From Demequina iriomotensis (GTDB taxonomy: Bacteria; Actinomycetota; Actinomycetes; Actinomycetales; Demequinaceae): DNA of 64,000 nt. The notes beneath the pieces were generated by a model. That model searched no databases, was not told the DNA's origin, and saw only the letters and a list, made by a program, of their open reading frames with translations. Made by a program: the position numbers and the translations under genes. Shown here piece after piece: positions 9,150-19,502 of the stretch (its first letter is position 1; each line of letters opens with the position of its first letter). The DNA lies in the NCBI RefSeq assembly GCF_000971395.1, contig NZ_BBME01000015.1, forward strand, positions 124,001-188,000, read 5' to 3'.

Positions 9150-10529
9150 GTGGAACTTCAGGACTACCTTCGCATCCTGCGCAAGTACTGGATCGCGATC
9201 ATCGTGCTCACGCTACTGGGCGCGGGTGCCGGCATCGGCTACTCGTACCTTGCGACCCCCACGTACACGGCATCTGCCAAGGTATTCGTGTCGACGAGCA
9301 ACTCCGCCAACGTCTCAGATCTTGCTCAGGGCAACTCGTTCACCCAGCAGCGCGTCAAGACTTACGCCGACCTCGTGACCACCTCGGCCGTCCTCCAGCC
9401 GGTCATCACCGACCTCGCGCTTCCGCGCTCCGTTGCGCAGCTCCGTGATCAGGTTTCTGCCTCGACGCCCCTCAACACGACCGTGATCAATGTCACAGTG
9501 AACGACGAGGACCCCGTCTTCGCCGCCACACTGGCTACGGCCACCGCTGAGCAGCTCATCGTGACCGTGGAGGATATCGAGACCACCGACCCGATCGAAG
9601 GTTCTCCCGTGCGACTCTCGGTCGTTCAGGAGGCAGAGGTCTCGACCAATGCGACGTCGCCCAAGCGCCCGCTCAACGCCGCGCTGGGCGTGATCCTCGG
9701 CCTTGCGGCCGGCGTCGGCTTCGCGCTGCTCCGCGCGACGCTCGACACCAAGATCCGCAACGAACGCGACATCGAGCGCATCACCGACGCTCCCGTGCTC
9801 GGCGGCATCGTTTTCGATCCCAAGGCCAAGCAGCGCCCGCTCATCGTCCACGAGGACTCCATGAGCCCTCGCGCCGAGTCCTTCCGCACGCTGCGCACCA
9901 ACCTCCAGTTCCTCGACGCCGGCCGCGCCGAGCGCTCCTTCGTGGTGACCTCCTCGATCCAGTCCGAGGGCAAGTCCACCACCACCGCCAACCTTGCGAT
10001 CACGCTTGCGGACGCAGGCGCACGAGTCCTGCTCGTGGGCGCCGACCTGCGCCGCCCCAAGGCGGGTTCCTACATGGGGGTGGAGAGCGCGGTGGGCCTC
10101 ACCGACGTCCTTATCGGGCGCGTCGACCTTGAGACCGCCGTACAGCGTTGGGGCCGCAGCGAGCTGTTCGTCCTTCCTGCCGGCGCCATCCCACCGAACC
10201 CTTCGGAACTCCTCGGCAGTTCGCTCATGGAGTCGCTCATCCAGCGCCTCGACAGCGAATTCGACGTGGTGCTCTACGACGCACCCCCGCTGCTCCCCGT
10301 CACGGACGCCGCAGTCCTGGCGCGTCTGGTGGGCGGCACCGTGCTCATCGTCGCCGCGGGTCGCGCGCACGCGCCGCAGGTCGTCAGTGCCATCCAGTCC
10401 CTCGAGACCGTGGGCGCGCCACTCTCCGGGGTGGTGCTCACCATGCTCCCGACAAAGGGTCCGGACGCCTACGGCTACGGGCGCTACGGCTACTCCTATA
10501 CCTATGCGGAGGCCGCGAACGCGGGCTGA
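9150..10529 (+). CDS. Wzz-BY-kinase fusion, capsular exopolysaccharide family (set A)
   Basis: 459 residues. A Wzz chain-length domain lies between membrane helices at about 14-34 and 177-195, followed by a cytoplasmic BY-kinase domain: Walker A QSEGKST (271-277), Walker A' GADLRRP (297-303), Walker B VVLYDAPP (373-380). The C-terminus has six tyrosines within 441-452, the expected autophosphorylation cluster. In Walker A' the usual first Asp (DADLRRP) is Gly here. GTG 9150 is chosen because AGGAGA precedes it and the VELQDYLRILRK start is typical; the frame is open to 8976. It would control polymer length through phosphorylation cycles, with a cognate LMW phosphatase (16735 or 22889). Confidence 0.93.
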   Translation: MELQDYLRILRKYWIAIIVLTLLGAGAGIGYSYLATPTYTASAKVFVSTSNSANVSDLAQGNSFTQQRVKTYADLVTTSAVLQPVITDLALPRSVAQLRDQVSASTPLNTTVINVTVNDEDPVFAATLATATAEQLIVTVEDIETTDPIEGSPVRLSVVQEAEVSTNATSPKRPLNAALGVILGLAAGVGFALLRATLDTKIRNERDIERITDAPVLGGIVFDPKAKQRPLIVHEDSMSPRAESFRTLRTNLQFLDAGRAERSFVVTSSIQSEGKSTTTANLAITLADAGARVLLVGADLRRPKAGSYMGVESAVGLTDVLIGRVDLETAVQRWGRSELFVLPAGAIPPNPSELLGSSLMESLIQRLDSEFDVVLYDAPPLLPVTDAAVLARLVGGTVLIVAAGRAHAPQVVSAIQSLETVGAPLSGVVLTMLPTKGPDAYGYGRYGYSYTYAEAANAG

Positions 10530-10553
10530 CCCGCGGAGCTACGCCACGAGGAG

Positions 10554-10583
10554 AGGCGCCTCACCGTCATCGGTGGGGCGCCT
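10554..10583 (+). terminator. hairpin terminator after Wzz-kinase (set A)
   Basis: AGGCGCCTCACC and GGTGGGGCGCCT form a 12-bp stem with one G-T pair and a 6-nt loop, followed by TTCCTCTTC. It begins 25 bp past the kinase stop. Confidence 0.8.
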
Positions 10584-10760
10584 TTCCTCTTCGCTGCTCA
10601 CTTCTGAGGTCACGCACCCGCGCCTTGGGCAGGCTGCGACCGGCTGTCTGGCCTGGTCTCTGCCGAATGCCGGCCCATGCGTCGGTCACACGGATGCCTA
10701 CGCAGTGGGATCGAAGCGGCGGGCCGAGGAGGGCGAGTGGAGGAATGCACCTCACAAGCA

Positions 10761-10798
10761 ACGAGGCCCTCTCCCGCCAAGGCGGGAGAGGGCCTCGT
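10761..10798. terminator. long perfect hairpin between convergent genes
   Basis: An 18-bp perfect inverted repeat (arms 10761-10778 and 10781-10798) with a 2-nt spacer sits 15 bp past the stop of the minus-strand LSxTG gene. Reading minus, it is followed by a T-containing stretch. It probably ends transcription from the LSxTG gene and blocks read-through from the kinase side. Confidence 0.8.
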
Positions 10799-10812
10799 GA
10801 GGCTGGTGCGAG

Positions 10813-11337
10813 TTACGCGTTGGCACCCGCGCGGCGACGGGCCGCGATGGTGACGGCGCCCGCGCCGGCGACGAGCAGCACGCCCGCGCCCGCGACGAGG
10901 CCGCCGTTCTCGAAGCCGGTGCTCGACAGCTCGTCAGCCGCGGCGGCGTCCGTGGCGAGCTCGATGGTCGCGGTGTCGACGACCTCGCCGTTGACGTACG
11001 AGGTGATGCCGACGGTGCCGGTCGCGTCCTCGGGGATCTCGACATCGAAGTTCGCGCCCACTTCGCCCTCAGCGATGGTGTAGGACTCCGAGGTCACCGT
11101 GCCGGCGACGATCGGGTACGGGTGCCCGATCTTGAAGGTGTGGCCCGCGATGGTGATGGTGATGTACACGACGTCGAACTCGTTGCCGTAGACGCCGACG
11201 GTCGTGGTGCCGCCTGCCGTGAGGGTGCCGGGGGCCGTGATGTCACCAGCGGACTCGCCGTAGGCGAACGCGGCGGTCGGGGCAAGGGCGAGCGCGCCCG
11301 CGGCGATGGCGGTGGTCGCAAGGGTACGGAACTTCAT
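10813..11337 (-). CDS. small secreted protein with LSxTG cell-wall sorting tail
   Basis: 174 residues. Signal peptide (MKFRTL then a hydrophobic core ending TAAFA), an Ig-like beta domain of about 100 residues, then LSSTGF followed by a hydrophobic helix and the basic tail RRRAGANA. That order is a sortase substrate; LSxTG resembles the LAxTG motif used by class E sortases in high-G+C actinobacteria. GGGAGG precedes ATG 11337. No sortase gene is in the window. It lies 62 bp downstream of DUF4012 copy 2 and may share its transcript. The paralogue in architecture is 35843-36475. Binding partner unknown. Confidence 0.82.
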   Translation of the reverse strand: MKFRTLATTAIAAGALALAPTAAFAYGESAGDITAPGTLTAGGTTTVGVYGNEFDVVYITITIAGHTFKIGHPYPIVAGTVTSESYTIAEGEVGANFDVEIPEDATGTVGITSYVNGEVVDTATIELATDAAAADELSSTGFENGGLVAGAGVLLVAGAGAVTIAARRRAGANA

Positions 11338-11399
11338 TAATGAGCCTCCCAGATCATTCGGTGCCCTCAGCGGCGACCGGTTGCTAGACGGTGGATAGG

Positions 11400-13160
11400 T
11401 TAACAGCCGTCTACCAGGTATTCGGCACGGGTTGCGTAAACATTAGGTTTCGCTCCCGGAGTGACCACCAGATCGGATGCGAGCAGCCCGGAGGCGAGCG
11501 CGTCCACTTCGTAGGAGAGTGTCCGGGTTTGCCCAGGGGCCAATTCCACCCAAACCTCGCTCATGGCCCGGCCATCGAGAATCTCGGGAGCCAGGCCGGA
11601 GGTCCCACCATCGACAGTGAGATTCGTCACGCCGGTTCCCACCGCGGGAAAGACGAGCACATTGCCCGCGAATTCCCCCTCGGGCACCTTGTTCCCGCCA
11701 CCGCTCACATACCAAGGAAGCGCTGAGACATCGCCGTCGAACGTATGCGTGAGCGTCACGTCGACCGTCTGTCCCGCGAGCGATCCGTCGGTGCACATCC
11801 GGTTGGTCAACGTCGTCTCGACGTCGACGTAGTAGCCGATCTTCGACTCGCTGCCGTCGTTGACGAACACGCCCACCGCATCGTCCCGCTCGAGGAAGGC
11901 ACCGGCGATCGCGGTGCGGTCAAGGAGATCCTGCTCGTCCTCGTGCGCGGACCACACCATGAAGCGGCCGGCTTCGATGGACCTCTCGACGCCCTCCAGG
12001 GCGGTGCCGTCGCCGGAGACGATGCGCCCGAACAGCTCAGACGAGGCGCGGCCGAAGAACGCGTCCTGGTCCTGCGGGTCCGGGTACTCGAGGTAGGACT
12101 CGTTGAGCATGACCTGGGCGAGGTTGTCGCCCGTGATCGAGAACGGCCCCACCTCGACGGGGTCGGCGCCCTCGAGCATCCAACCGAGCGCGACCGGGTC
12201 CACAGAGATGACGCCGTCGACCTCGGTGCCGTACTCGGCCGCCCAGAAGCGTGTCATCTGCTCGGCCGCACGCGGATACTCGGGGGTGAACGTGACGTCC
12301 TGGGGGTAGATCTCCATGAGGTCGCCGAAGATGCGGGCCTCGTCGTCGGTGAGGCCTCCGACGCCCTCGGGTTTGGTGAGAGGGCCCGCCGACGAGTACG
12401 TGCTCATCTCCATGCGCCCGTCGTCGACGGCAAGCGAGATGACCGCGCCGGGGATGCCGCCCGTCGCGCGCGGCTCCGCGTTGTTCTGCACCATCACCAG
12501 GTACGTGCGCGCGCCCTCGCCGCCCAGCATCGTCGGCAGGAGCTCCGCCGCGACGTGCCCGCCCTCGACCAGGTCGCCAACAGTGGCGAGCTGCGCGCGG
12601 AGGTCTTGGAAGGGCTCGGCGACCTCGTCGCGGGTGCGCGACAGGTCGACGGCGGCCAACGCATCGTCCTGCGCCTCGAGCGTCATGGACGCCTGCGCGA
12701 GCGCGGCGCGGTACGGCTCGAGCGTGTAGGGGTCGATGCGGCCGTCCTCGAAGCCGGGCACCGCGAGCGCGTCGAGGTTGTCCATCGCCGCAAGCGGCGC
12801 GAGCGCGTCGGCGGCAAGCGCCTCGACCGCGCGGCCAGCCGCCACCAGGGGCCGCGCCTGGTCCTTGACCCACGGGATCTGCGACGCGATCCACCAGTGC
12901 GGGCCGTCGGTGGCACCCGCGAAGTCGCGCGCCGCCGTCTCGAGATCGTCGACTGCGACGGTGAGGGCCTGCGGGTCGCCGTCCGTGAGCGCGTCCTTCG
13001 CGGCGGCGGCGTTCTCGGTGAGGGCATCCTTCGAGTGGAGCAGCTGGAGCCCGTCCCAGACGAACGCCGCGGCCCCGATCATCGCCACCCCGACGGCGCC
13101 CGCGACCACCCACGGCCAGACGCGGCGAGGGCGGATGGACGAGGCATGACGGCGCGTCAT
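11400..13160 (-). CDS. DUF4012 domain protein (copy 2)
   Basis: 586 residues: short basic N-terminus, one membrane helix (about 15-35, starting WPWVVAG), then a long extracytoplasmic region. Conserved blocks shared with the other copies include TDGPHWWIA, LLPTMLGGEGARTYL, YPQDVTFTPEYPRAAEQM, DPVALGWMLEG and a C-terminal beta-rich part with KIGYYVDVETT and CTDGSLAGQTVDVTL. The start ATG overlaps the rmlD stop by ATGA, so it is made from the same transcript as the last step of dTDP-rhamnose synthesis. That coupling suggests a role with rhamnose-containing glycan at the cell surface, but no activity is known for the family. Confidence 0.9.
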   Translation of the reverse strand: MTRRHASSIRPRRVWPWVVAGAVGVAMIGAAAFVWDGLQLLHSKDALTENAAAAKDALTDGDPQALTVAVDDLETAARDFAGATDGPHWWIASQIPWVKDQARPLVAAGRAVEALAADALAPLAAMDNLDALAVPGFEDGRIDPYTLEPYRAALAQASMTLEAQDDALAAVDLSRTRDEVAEPFQDLRAQLATVGDLVEGGHVAAELLPTMLGGEGARTYLVMVQNNAEPRATGGIPGAVISLAVDDGRMEMSTYSSAGPLTKPEGVGGLTDDEARIFGDLMEIYPQDVTFTPEYPRAAEQMTRFWAAEYGTEVDGVISVDPVALGWMLEGADPVEVGPFSITGDNLAQVMLNESYLEYPDPQDQDAFFGRASSELFGRIVSGDGTALEGVERSIEAGRFMVWSAHEDEQDLLDRTAIAGAFLERDDAVGVFVNDGSESKIGYYVDVETTLTNRMCTDGSLAGQTVDVTLTHTFDGDVSALPWYVSGGGNKVPEGEFAGNVLVFPAVGTGVTNLTVDGGTSGLAPEILDGRAMSEVWVELAPGQTRTLSYEVDALASGLLASDLVVTPGAKPNVYATRAEYLVDGC

Positions 13161-14020
13161 CGAGCGTCGAGCACCGACGATGCGGCAATATCCCAGCGCT
13201 CGCGCCAGTCACCGATAGGGGCGACGCCCGCCTGCAGGCTCGCGCGGTGTCCGAGCACCGACCAGGCGGGACGCGGCGCGGGCCTCACGAACGCCGTCGA
13301 GTCCGTCGGCTCAACCGTGGAGGGCACGCCGCTGGCCGCGACGATGGCATCGGCGAAGCCGAACCACGAGGTCTGCCCGCTCGAGGTGCCGTGATAGATG
13401 CCCGCGGGGGCGCCGGCCGCCAGCAATCCCACGATGAACTCGGCGAGGTCTCGCGTCCACGTCGGTTGACCAACCTGGTCGTCGACAACCTTGAGTTGTC
13501 CGCGCTCCGCAGCCACGCGCGCAATCGTCTTCGGAAAGCAGGCACCATGCGCGCCGTAGAGCCAGGCGGTCCGCACGACCAGGGCATCCGCCCCGCTCGC
13601 TTCGACAGCGACCTCACCGGCGGCCTTGGTGCGACCGTAGGCCGAGAGCGGCGCGCGCGCAGCATCCTCGCCGTACGGCGCATCGGCATCGCCCGCGAAG
13701 ACATAGTCCGTGGAGACGTGGACCAGACGGGCACCACGCTCGATCGCGACCTGAGCGACGTTTGCTGCACCGTCCGCGTTCACGCCGTGGGCAGAGGCCT
13801 CATCTTCCTCGGCCTGGTCCACCGCCGTGTAGGCAGCGCAGTTGACGATGACGTCGCACTCGGGCACCGCTGCGCGAAGCGAATCGACGTCGGTGATGTC
13901 GGCATCGTCGCGCCCCAGGCGAACCACGGTCGCGCCGCCATCGCTCGCGACCTCGACCATGTCGACGCCGAGCATGCCGTACGCGCCTACCACTACCCAC
14001 GTCTGTCCCTCAACACGCAT
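13157..14020 (-). CDS. rmlD: dTDP-4-dehydrorhamnose reductase
   Basis: 287 residues, an extended-type SDR making dTDP-L-rhamnose from the 4-keto sugar with NAD(P)H. N-terminal VGAYGMLGVDMV binds the cofactor; the segment NCAAYTAVDQAEEDE is highly characteristic of RmlD; STDYVFAGD, YGRTKAAGE (catalytic Tyr/Lys) and RTAWLYG follow. It is divergent from rmlCBA across only 59 bp, and ATGA-coupled to DUF4012 copy 2 downstream. Confidence 0.96.
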   Translation of the reverse strand: MRVEGQTWVVVGAYGMLGVDMVEVASDGGATVVRLGRDDADITDVDSLRAAVPECDVIVNCAAYTAVDQAEEDEASAHGVNADGAANVAQVAIERGARLVHVSTDYVFAGDADAPYGEDAARAPLSAYGRTKAAGEVAVEASGADALVVRTAWLYGAHGACFPKTIARVAAERGQLKVVDDQVGQPTWTRDLAEFIVGLLAAGAPAGIYHGTSSGQTSWFGFADAIVAASGVPSTVEPTDSTAFVRPAPRPAWSVLGHRASLQAGVAPIGDWRERWDIAASSVLDAR

Positions 14021-14044
14021 GGTCAGGCAGTGTAGGCGAGCGGC

Positions 14045-14060
14045 TAGAATGTGCGCACAT
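14045..14060 (+). promoter_or_regulatory. -10 element and overlapping palindrome upstream of rmlC
   Basis: TAGAAT (14045-14050) is a good -10 for rmlC. It overlaps the perfect 12-bp palindrome ATGTGCGCACAT (14049-14060). In the 59-bp spacer between rmlD and rmlC, a protein bound here would block the rmlC promoter. No convincing -35 was found. Confidence 0.55.
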
Positions 14061-14079
14061 CAATCTGCTGAGGGGCACG

Positions 14080-15689
<1,610 letters not shown>

Positions 15690-15699
15690 GGAGCGACAG

Positions 15700-16593
15700 A
15701 TGAAGGGCATCATCCTCGCTGGCGGTTCAGGCACGCGGCTTCACCCGATCACGCTCGGGACCAGCAAGCAGCTGGTCCCCGTCTATGACAAGCCGATGAT
15801 CTACTACCCCCTGTCGACGCTCATCCTCGCGGGCATCGACGAGGTGCTGATCATCACGACGCCGCACGACGCCGACGCCTTCAAGCGTCTCCTCGGCGAC
15901 GGCTCGCAGTTCGGCATCTCCATCTCGTACACCGTCCAGGAGCAGCCGAACGGGCTCGCTCAGGCGTTCGTGCTCGGTGCGGACTTCATCGGGGACGGCT
16001 CGGTCGCGCTGGTGCTCGGCGACAACATCTTCTACGGTCCGGGCCTCGGGTCGAAGCTCACGCGCTTCGACCACATCAAGGGTGCCGCGGTCTTCGCCGC
16101 GTGGGTGGCGGACCCGACGGCGTACGGCGTGGTCGAGTTCGACTCGCGCGGCCGCGCGATCTCGCTCGAGGAGAAGCCTGCCGCGCCGCGGTCGAACTAT
16201 GCGGTTCCCGGCCTCTACTTCTACGACAACGACGTGGTCGAGATCGCTCGCAATCTCAAGCCGAGCGCGCGCGGCGAGTACGAGATCACCGACGTCAACC
16301 GCACCTACATGGAGCAGGGACGGCTCGCCGTCGAGGTGCTTCACCGCGGGACCGCCTGGCTCGACACCGGCACCTTCGAATCGCTGCTCGAGGCCACGCA
16401 GTTCGTCCACACGGTCCAGCACCGCCAGGGCCTCATCATCGGCTCCCCGGAAGAGGCGGCGTGGCACCGCGGGTTCCTGAGCGACGAGGGCCTGCTGGAA
16501 AGCGCCGACACCTATGCCAAGTCTGGCTATGGCGAGTACCTGCGCCGGCTGCTGACTCAGCCGCACGAGCCTTCCCTCGCACTGGTCGGCTAG
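15700..16593 (+). CDS. rmlA: glucose-1-phosphate thymidylyltransferase
   Basis: 297 residues. N-terminal [17 protein letters not shown] with the nucleotide-binding signature, [29 protein letters not shown] and [13 protein letters not shown] are diagnostic of RmlA, which makes dTDP-glucose from dTTP and glucose-1-phosphate. ATG 15700 follows GGGAGCGACAG. Unusual gene order C-B-A, with rmlD on the opposite strand. A strong terminator follows. Confidence 0.97.
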   Translation: MKGIILAGGSGTRLHPITLGTSKQLVPVYDKPMIYYPLSTLILAGIDEVLIITTPHDADAFKRLLGDGSQFGISISYTVQEQPNGLAQAFVLGADFIGDGSVALVLGDNIFYGPGLGSKLTRFDHIKGAAVFAAWVADPTAYGVVEFDSRGRAISLEEKPAAPRSNYAVPGLYFYDNDVVEIARNLKPSARGEYEITDVNRTYMEQGRLAVEVLHRGTAWLDTGTFESLLEATQFVHTVQHRQGLIIGSPEEAAWHRGFLSDEGLLESADTYAKSGYGEYLRRLLTQPHEPSLALVG

Positions 16594-16604
16594 CAACGAA
16601 CCCC

Positions 16605-16645
16605 AAGGGTCTGGCGCCTTGCCGAGAGGAAGGCGCCAGACCCTT
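16605..16645 (+). terminator. Rho-independent terminator after rmlA
   Basis: AAGGGTCTGGCGCCTT (16605-16620) and its exact complement (16630-16645) form a 16-bp stem with a 9-nt loop, followed by TCGCTTTGG. Ends the rmlCBA transcript. Confidence 0.92.
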
Positions 16646-16734
16646 TCGCTTTGGCAAATTGCCTGCAAAGATGACCATGCCGGCAATGTGGCGAACGGCG
16701 ACGCCACCCCGGCGCGTCGCCAGGAGGGTGTCCA

Positions 16735-17328
16735 GTGGCGACCGTGCTGATGGTGTGCAGCGGCAATCTGTGCCGCTCCCCCGCCGCCGCCCTGCTCCTC
16801 CAGACCCACCTTCCCGACCAGGTCGAGGTCATCAGCGCAGGCACGGCCGCCAACGAGGGCGACGCCATCCCCCGCCAGATGCGCAAGGAGCTGCGCGCGA
16901 ACGGCCTCGACGGCCGCGCGCATCGTGCCCGCAGGATCACGCGGGCCATGGTCGACCGCGCGGACCTCATCATCCCCATGGCGCAGCGCCAGCGGCAGTA
17001 CGTCGCGCTCATGACGCCCGACGCGAGCGAGCGGACCTTCGTGCTGGGCCACCTCGCGGCGCTCGCGCAGGCGGTGCCGCCCCCGCCTGGCGAGAGCGTC
17101 GCGGAGCGGATCGCGCGCGTGCCCGCGATGGGCGCGCACCACCTGCAGGACATGGTCGGGTCGCGCTCCGGCGATATCCCCGACCCGTACGGAGGCAAGG
17201 CCGCCGAGTATCAGGCGAGCTACCGCATCATCCGGGACATGGTGTCGACGGTCGCGGGGTGGATCTCCGTCGGCGACACGGCGGGTGTGGCGCAGCAGGC
17301 GCACGATGCCCCTCTCGACCGTCGATGA
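16735..17328 (+). CDS. low-molecular-weight protein tyrosine phosphatase (first)
   Basis: 197 residues. The catalytic loop C8-SGNLC-R14-SP is near the N-terminus and the acid D150 lies in DIPDPYGG. Length exceeds the usual 150-160, with an insertion at 105-140 and a C-terminal extension of about 20 residues. Family members dephosphorylate BY-kinases and release capsule assembly; two Wzz-BY-kinases are in the window. GTG 16735 follows AGGAGG at a 7-nt spacing. It stands alone between the rmlA terminator and gmd. Confidence 0.93.
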   Translation: MATVLMVCSGNLCRSPAAALLLQTHLPDQVEVISAGTAANEGDAIPRQMRKELRANGLDGRAHRARRITRAMVDRADLIIPMAQRQRQYVALMTPDASERTFVLGHLAALAQAVPPPPGESVAERIARVPAMGAHHLQDMVGSRSGDIPDPYGGKAAEYQASYRIIRDMVSTVAGWISVGDTAGVAQQAHDAPLDRR

Positions 17329-17445
17329 ACCTGCACTACTCTGCGATTACCGGGACATGCGCGACGTTTCACCCGCGCAGTGCTGAGCTCCTTCGTCACG
17401 GTCATCTGTCTCATCACGAATCTGGCTACAAGGGGGGACGATTCA

Positions 17446-18495
17446 ATGAGCAAGGTTGCCTTCATCACCGGCATCACGGGTCAGGACGGCTCGTACCTGG
17501 CGGAGCTGCTGCTCGCCAAGGGCTACGAGGTGCACGGGTTGATCCGGCGCGCGTCCACGTTCAACACGCATCGCATCGACCACCTGTATCTGGACCCGCA
17601 CGAGCCCAACGCGAAGCTCTTCCTCCACTACGGAGACCTCTCGGACGGCGCCCGCATGGTGACGCTGCTCGCCACCATCAACCCCGATGAGGTCTACAAC
17701 CTCGCCGCCCAGTCGCATGTGCGCGTGAGCTTCGACGAGCCCGAGCACACCGCCGACACCACCGGCACCGGCACGATCCGCCTCCTCGAGGCCGTGCGCC
17801 TCTCCGGCATCCAGACGCGCTTCTACCAGGCGTCGACGTCGGAGCTGTACGGTGCGACGCCGCCGCCGCAGAGCGAGACCACGCCGTTCTACCCGCGCTC
17901 GCCGTACGCGGCGGCCAAGCTCTACAGCTACTGGATCACCAAGAACTACCGCGAGGCCTACGACCTGTTCGCCGTCAACGGCATCCTGTTCAACCACGAG
18001 TCCCCGCGCCGCGGCGAGACCTTCGTGACGCGCAAGATCACCCGCACGGTGGCGCGCATCAAGGCCGGCGTGCAGAAGGACATCTACCTGGGCAACCTCG
18101 ACTCGATCCGGGACTGGGGCTACGCGGCCGAGTACGTCGAGGGCATGTGGCGCATGCTGCAAGTCGACGAGCCCGAGGACTTCGTGCTCGCCACGGGCAC
18201 GGGGTACACGATCAAGGACTTCCTCGAGACGTCGTTCGGCCACGCCGGGCTCGACTGGCAGGAGTTCGTGAAGTTCGACGAGCGCTACCTGCGCCCCACC
18301 GAGGTCGACGCCCTGATCGGGGACCCGTCCAAGGCCGCGGACAAGCTCGGCTGGACCCCGACCATCGACGGCAAGGAGCTCGCGAAGCTCATGGTCGACG
18401 CCGACATCGAGGCCCTCGAGAAGGGCGGCGACTGGATCGACACCGTGGACCTCGCCTCGTGGACCACGGACGACACCATCAAGGTCGCGAAGTGA
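17446..18495 (+). CDS. gmd: GDP-mannose 4,6-dehydratase
   Basis: 349 residues. [57 protein letters not shown], the catalytic [10 protein letters not shown] and [17 protein letters not shown] are standard Gmd blocks. It makes GDP-4-keto-6-deoxymannose. ATG 17446 is preceded by AAGGGGGG. Its end overlaps fcl by GTGA, giving a two-gene GDP-L-fucose operon. About 117 bp upstream are non-coding. Confidence 0.97.
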   Translation: MSKVAFITGITGQDGSYLAELLLAKGYEVHGLIRRASTFNTHRIDHLYLDPHEPNAKLFLHYGDLSDGARMVTLLATINPDEVYNLAAQSHVRVSFDEPEHTADTTGTGTIRLLEAVRLSGIQTRFYQASTSELYGATPPPQSETTPFYPRSPYAAAKLYSYWITKNYREAYDLFAVNGILFNHESPRRGETFVTRKITRTVARIKAGVQKDIYLGNLDSIRDWGYAAEYVEGMWRMLQVDEPEDFVLATGTGYTIKDFLETSFGHAGLDWQEFVKFDERYLRPTEVDALIGDPSKAADKLGWTPTIDGKELAKLMVDADIEALEKGGDWIDTVDLASWTTDDTIKVAK

Positions 18496-19472
18496 CCGCG
18501 CCCGACAGCGTCGAGTATACTCCGGCGCCGCTCGACCGCACCGCGACGTTCTACGTCGCGGGCCACCGCGGGCTGGTCGGCTCGGCCATCGTGCGTCGGC
18601 TCGAACGGGCCGGCTTCACCAACGTGGTGGGACGGACCTCGGCGGAGCTGGACCTCAAGGACCGCGAGGCGACCTTCGCCTACTTCGCCGAGACCAAGCC
18701 GCGCTACGTGGTGCTCGCCGCCGCGAAGGTGGGCGGCATCCTCGCGAACAGCACCTATCCGGTCGACTTCCTCAGCGACAACATTCGCATCCAGACCAAC
18801 GTCATCGACGCGGCGCTGGCCCACGACGTCGAGCGGCTGCTGTTCCTGGGCTCGAGCTGCATCTACCCCAAGCACGCCCCGCAGCCCATCCCCGAGGACG
18901 CACTGCTCACGGGCCACCTCGAGCCGACCAACGACGCGTACGCGATCGCGAAGATCGCCGGCATCCTCCACATCCAGGCCGCGCGCCGCCAGCACGGCAA
19001 GGCGTGGATCTCCGCGATGCCCACCAACCTCTACGGGCCGCACGACAACTTCTCACCGCAGGGCTCCCACGTCCTCCCCGCGCTCATCCGCCGCTACGAC
19101 GAGGCCGCCCGATCCGGCGCGACCACCGTCACCAACTGGGGCACGGGCACGCCGCGACGCGAGTTCCTCCACAGCGACGACATGGCCGATGCATGCCTCC
19201 ACCTGCTCGAGCACTACGACGGCCCGTCGCAGGTCAACGTGGGCACGGGCACCGACGTCACCATCCGCGAGATCGCCGAGACCATCGCGACAGTGACCGG
19301 CTACACCGGCGCCACCGAGTGGGACACCTCCAAGCCCGACGGCACCCCGCAGAAGCTGCTCGACGTGTCGCTGCTCACCTCGCTCGGGTGGACCGCGCAG
19401 ATCCCCCTCGAGGAGGGCCTGCGCCGCACCTACGCCTGGTACCAGGAGCACGCGGCGAGCCTGCGCGGCTGA
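18492..19472 (+). CDS. fcl: GDP-L-fucose synthase
   Basis: 326 residues, epimerase/reductase finishing GDP-L-fucose. [31 protein letters not shown], the catalytic YAIAKIAGI and [13 protein letters not shown] are characteristic. GTG 18492 overlaps the gmd stop. A short N-terminal extension (about 17 residues, [14 protein letters not shown]) precedes the dinucleotide-binding motif. Confidence 0.96.
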   Translation: MTAPDSVEYTPAPLDRTATFYVAGHRGLVGSAIVRRLERAGFTNVVGRTSAELDLKDREATFAYFAETKPRYVVLAAAKVGGILANSTYPVDFLSDNIRIQTNVIDAALAHDVERLLFLGSSCIYPKHAPQPIPEDALLTGHLEPTNDAYAIAKIAGILHIQAARRQHGKAWISAMPTNLYGPHDNFSPQGSHVLPALIRRYDEAARSGATTVTNWGTGTPRREFLHSDDMADACLHLLEHYDGPSQVNVGTGTDVTIREIAETIATVTGYTGATEWDTSKPDGTPQKLLDVSLLTSLGWTAQIPLEEGLRRTYAWYQEHAASLRG

Positions 19473-19475
19473 GGC

Positions 19476-19493
19476 GCGGGCCCACGGGCCCGC
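19476..19493. terminator. bidirectional hairpin between fcl and glycosyltransferase
   Basis: GCGGGCCC and GGGCCCGC flank a 2-nt spacer, lying between the convergent stops of fcl (19472) and the 19503 gene. No T-run, so termination strength is uncertain. Confidence 0.55.
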
Positions 19494-19502
19494 CGCCCGG
19501 CG

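Noticed and set aside
11745-13394. 549-codon open frame opposite DUF4012 copy 2
   Set aside because: Shadow frame; no recognisable domain and composition dominated by Arg, Ala and Val.
16605-16645. Small RNA or riboswitch after rmlA
   Set aside because: The structure is fully explained as a Rho-independent terminator.
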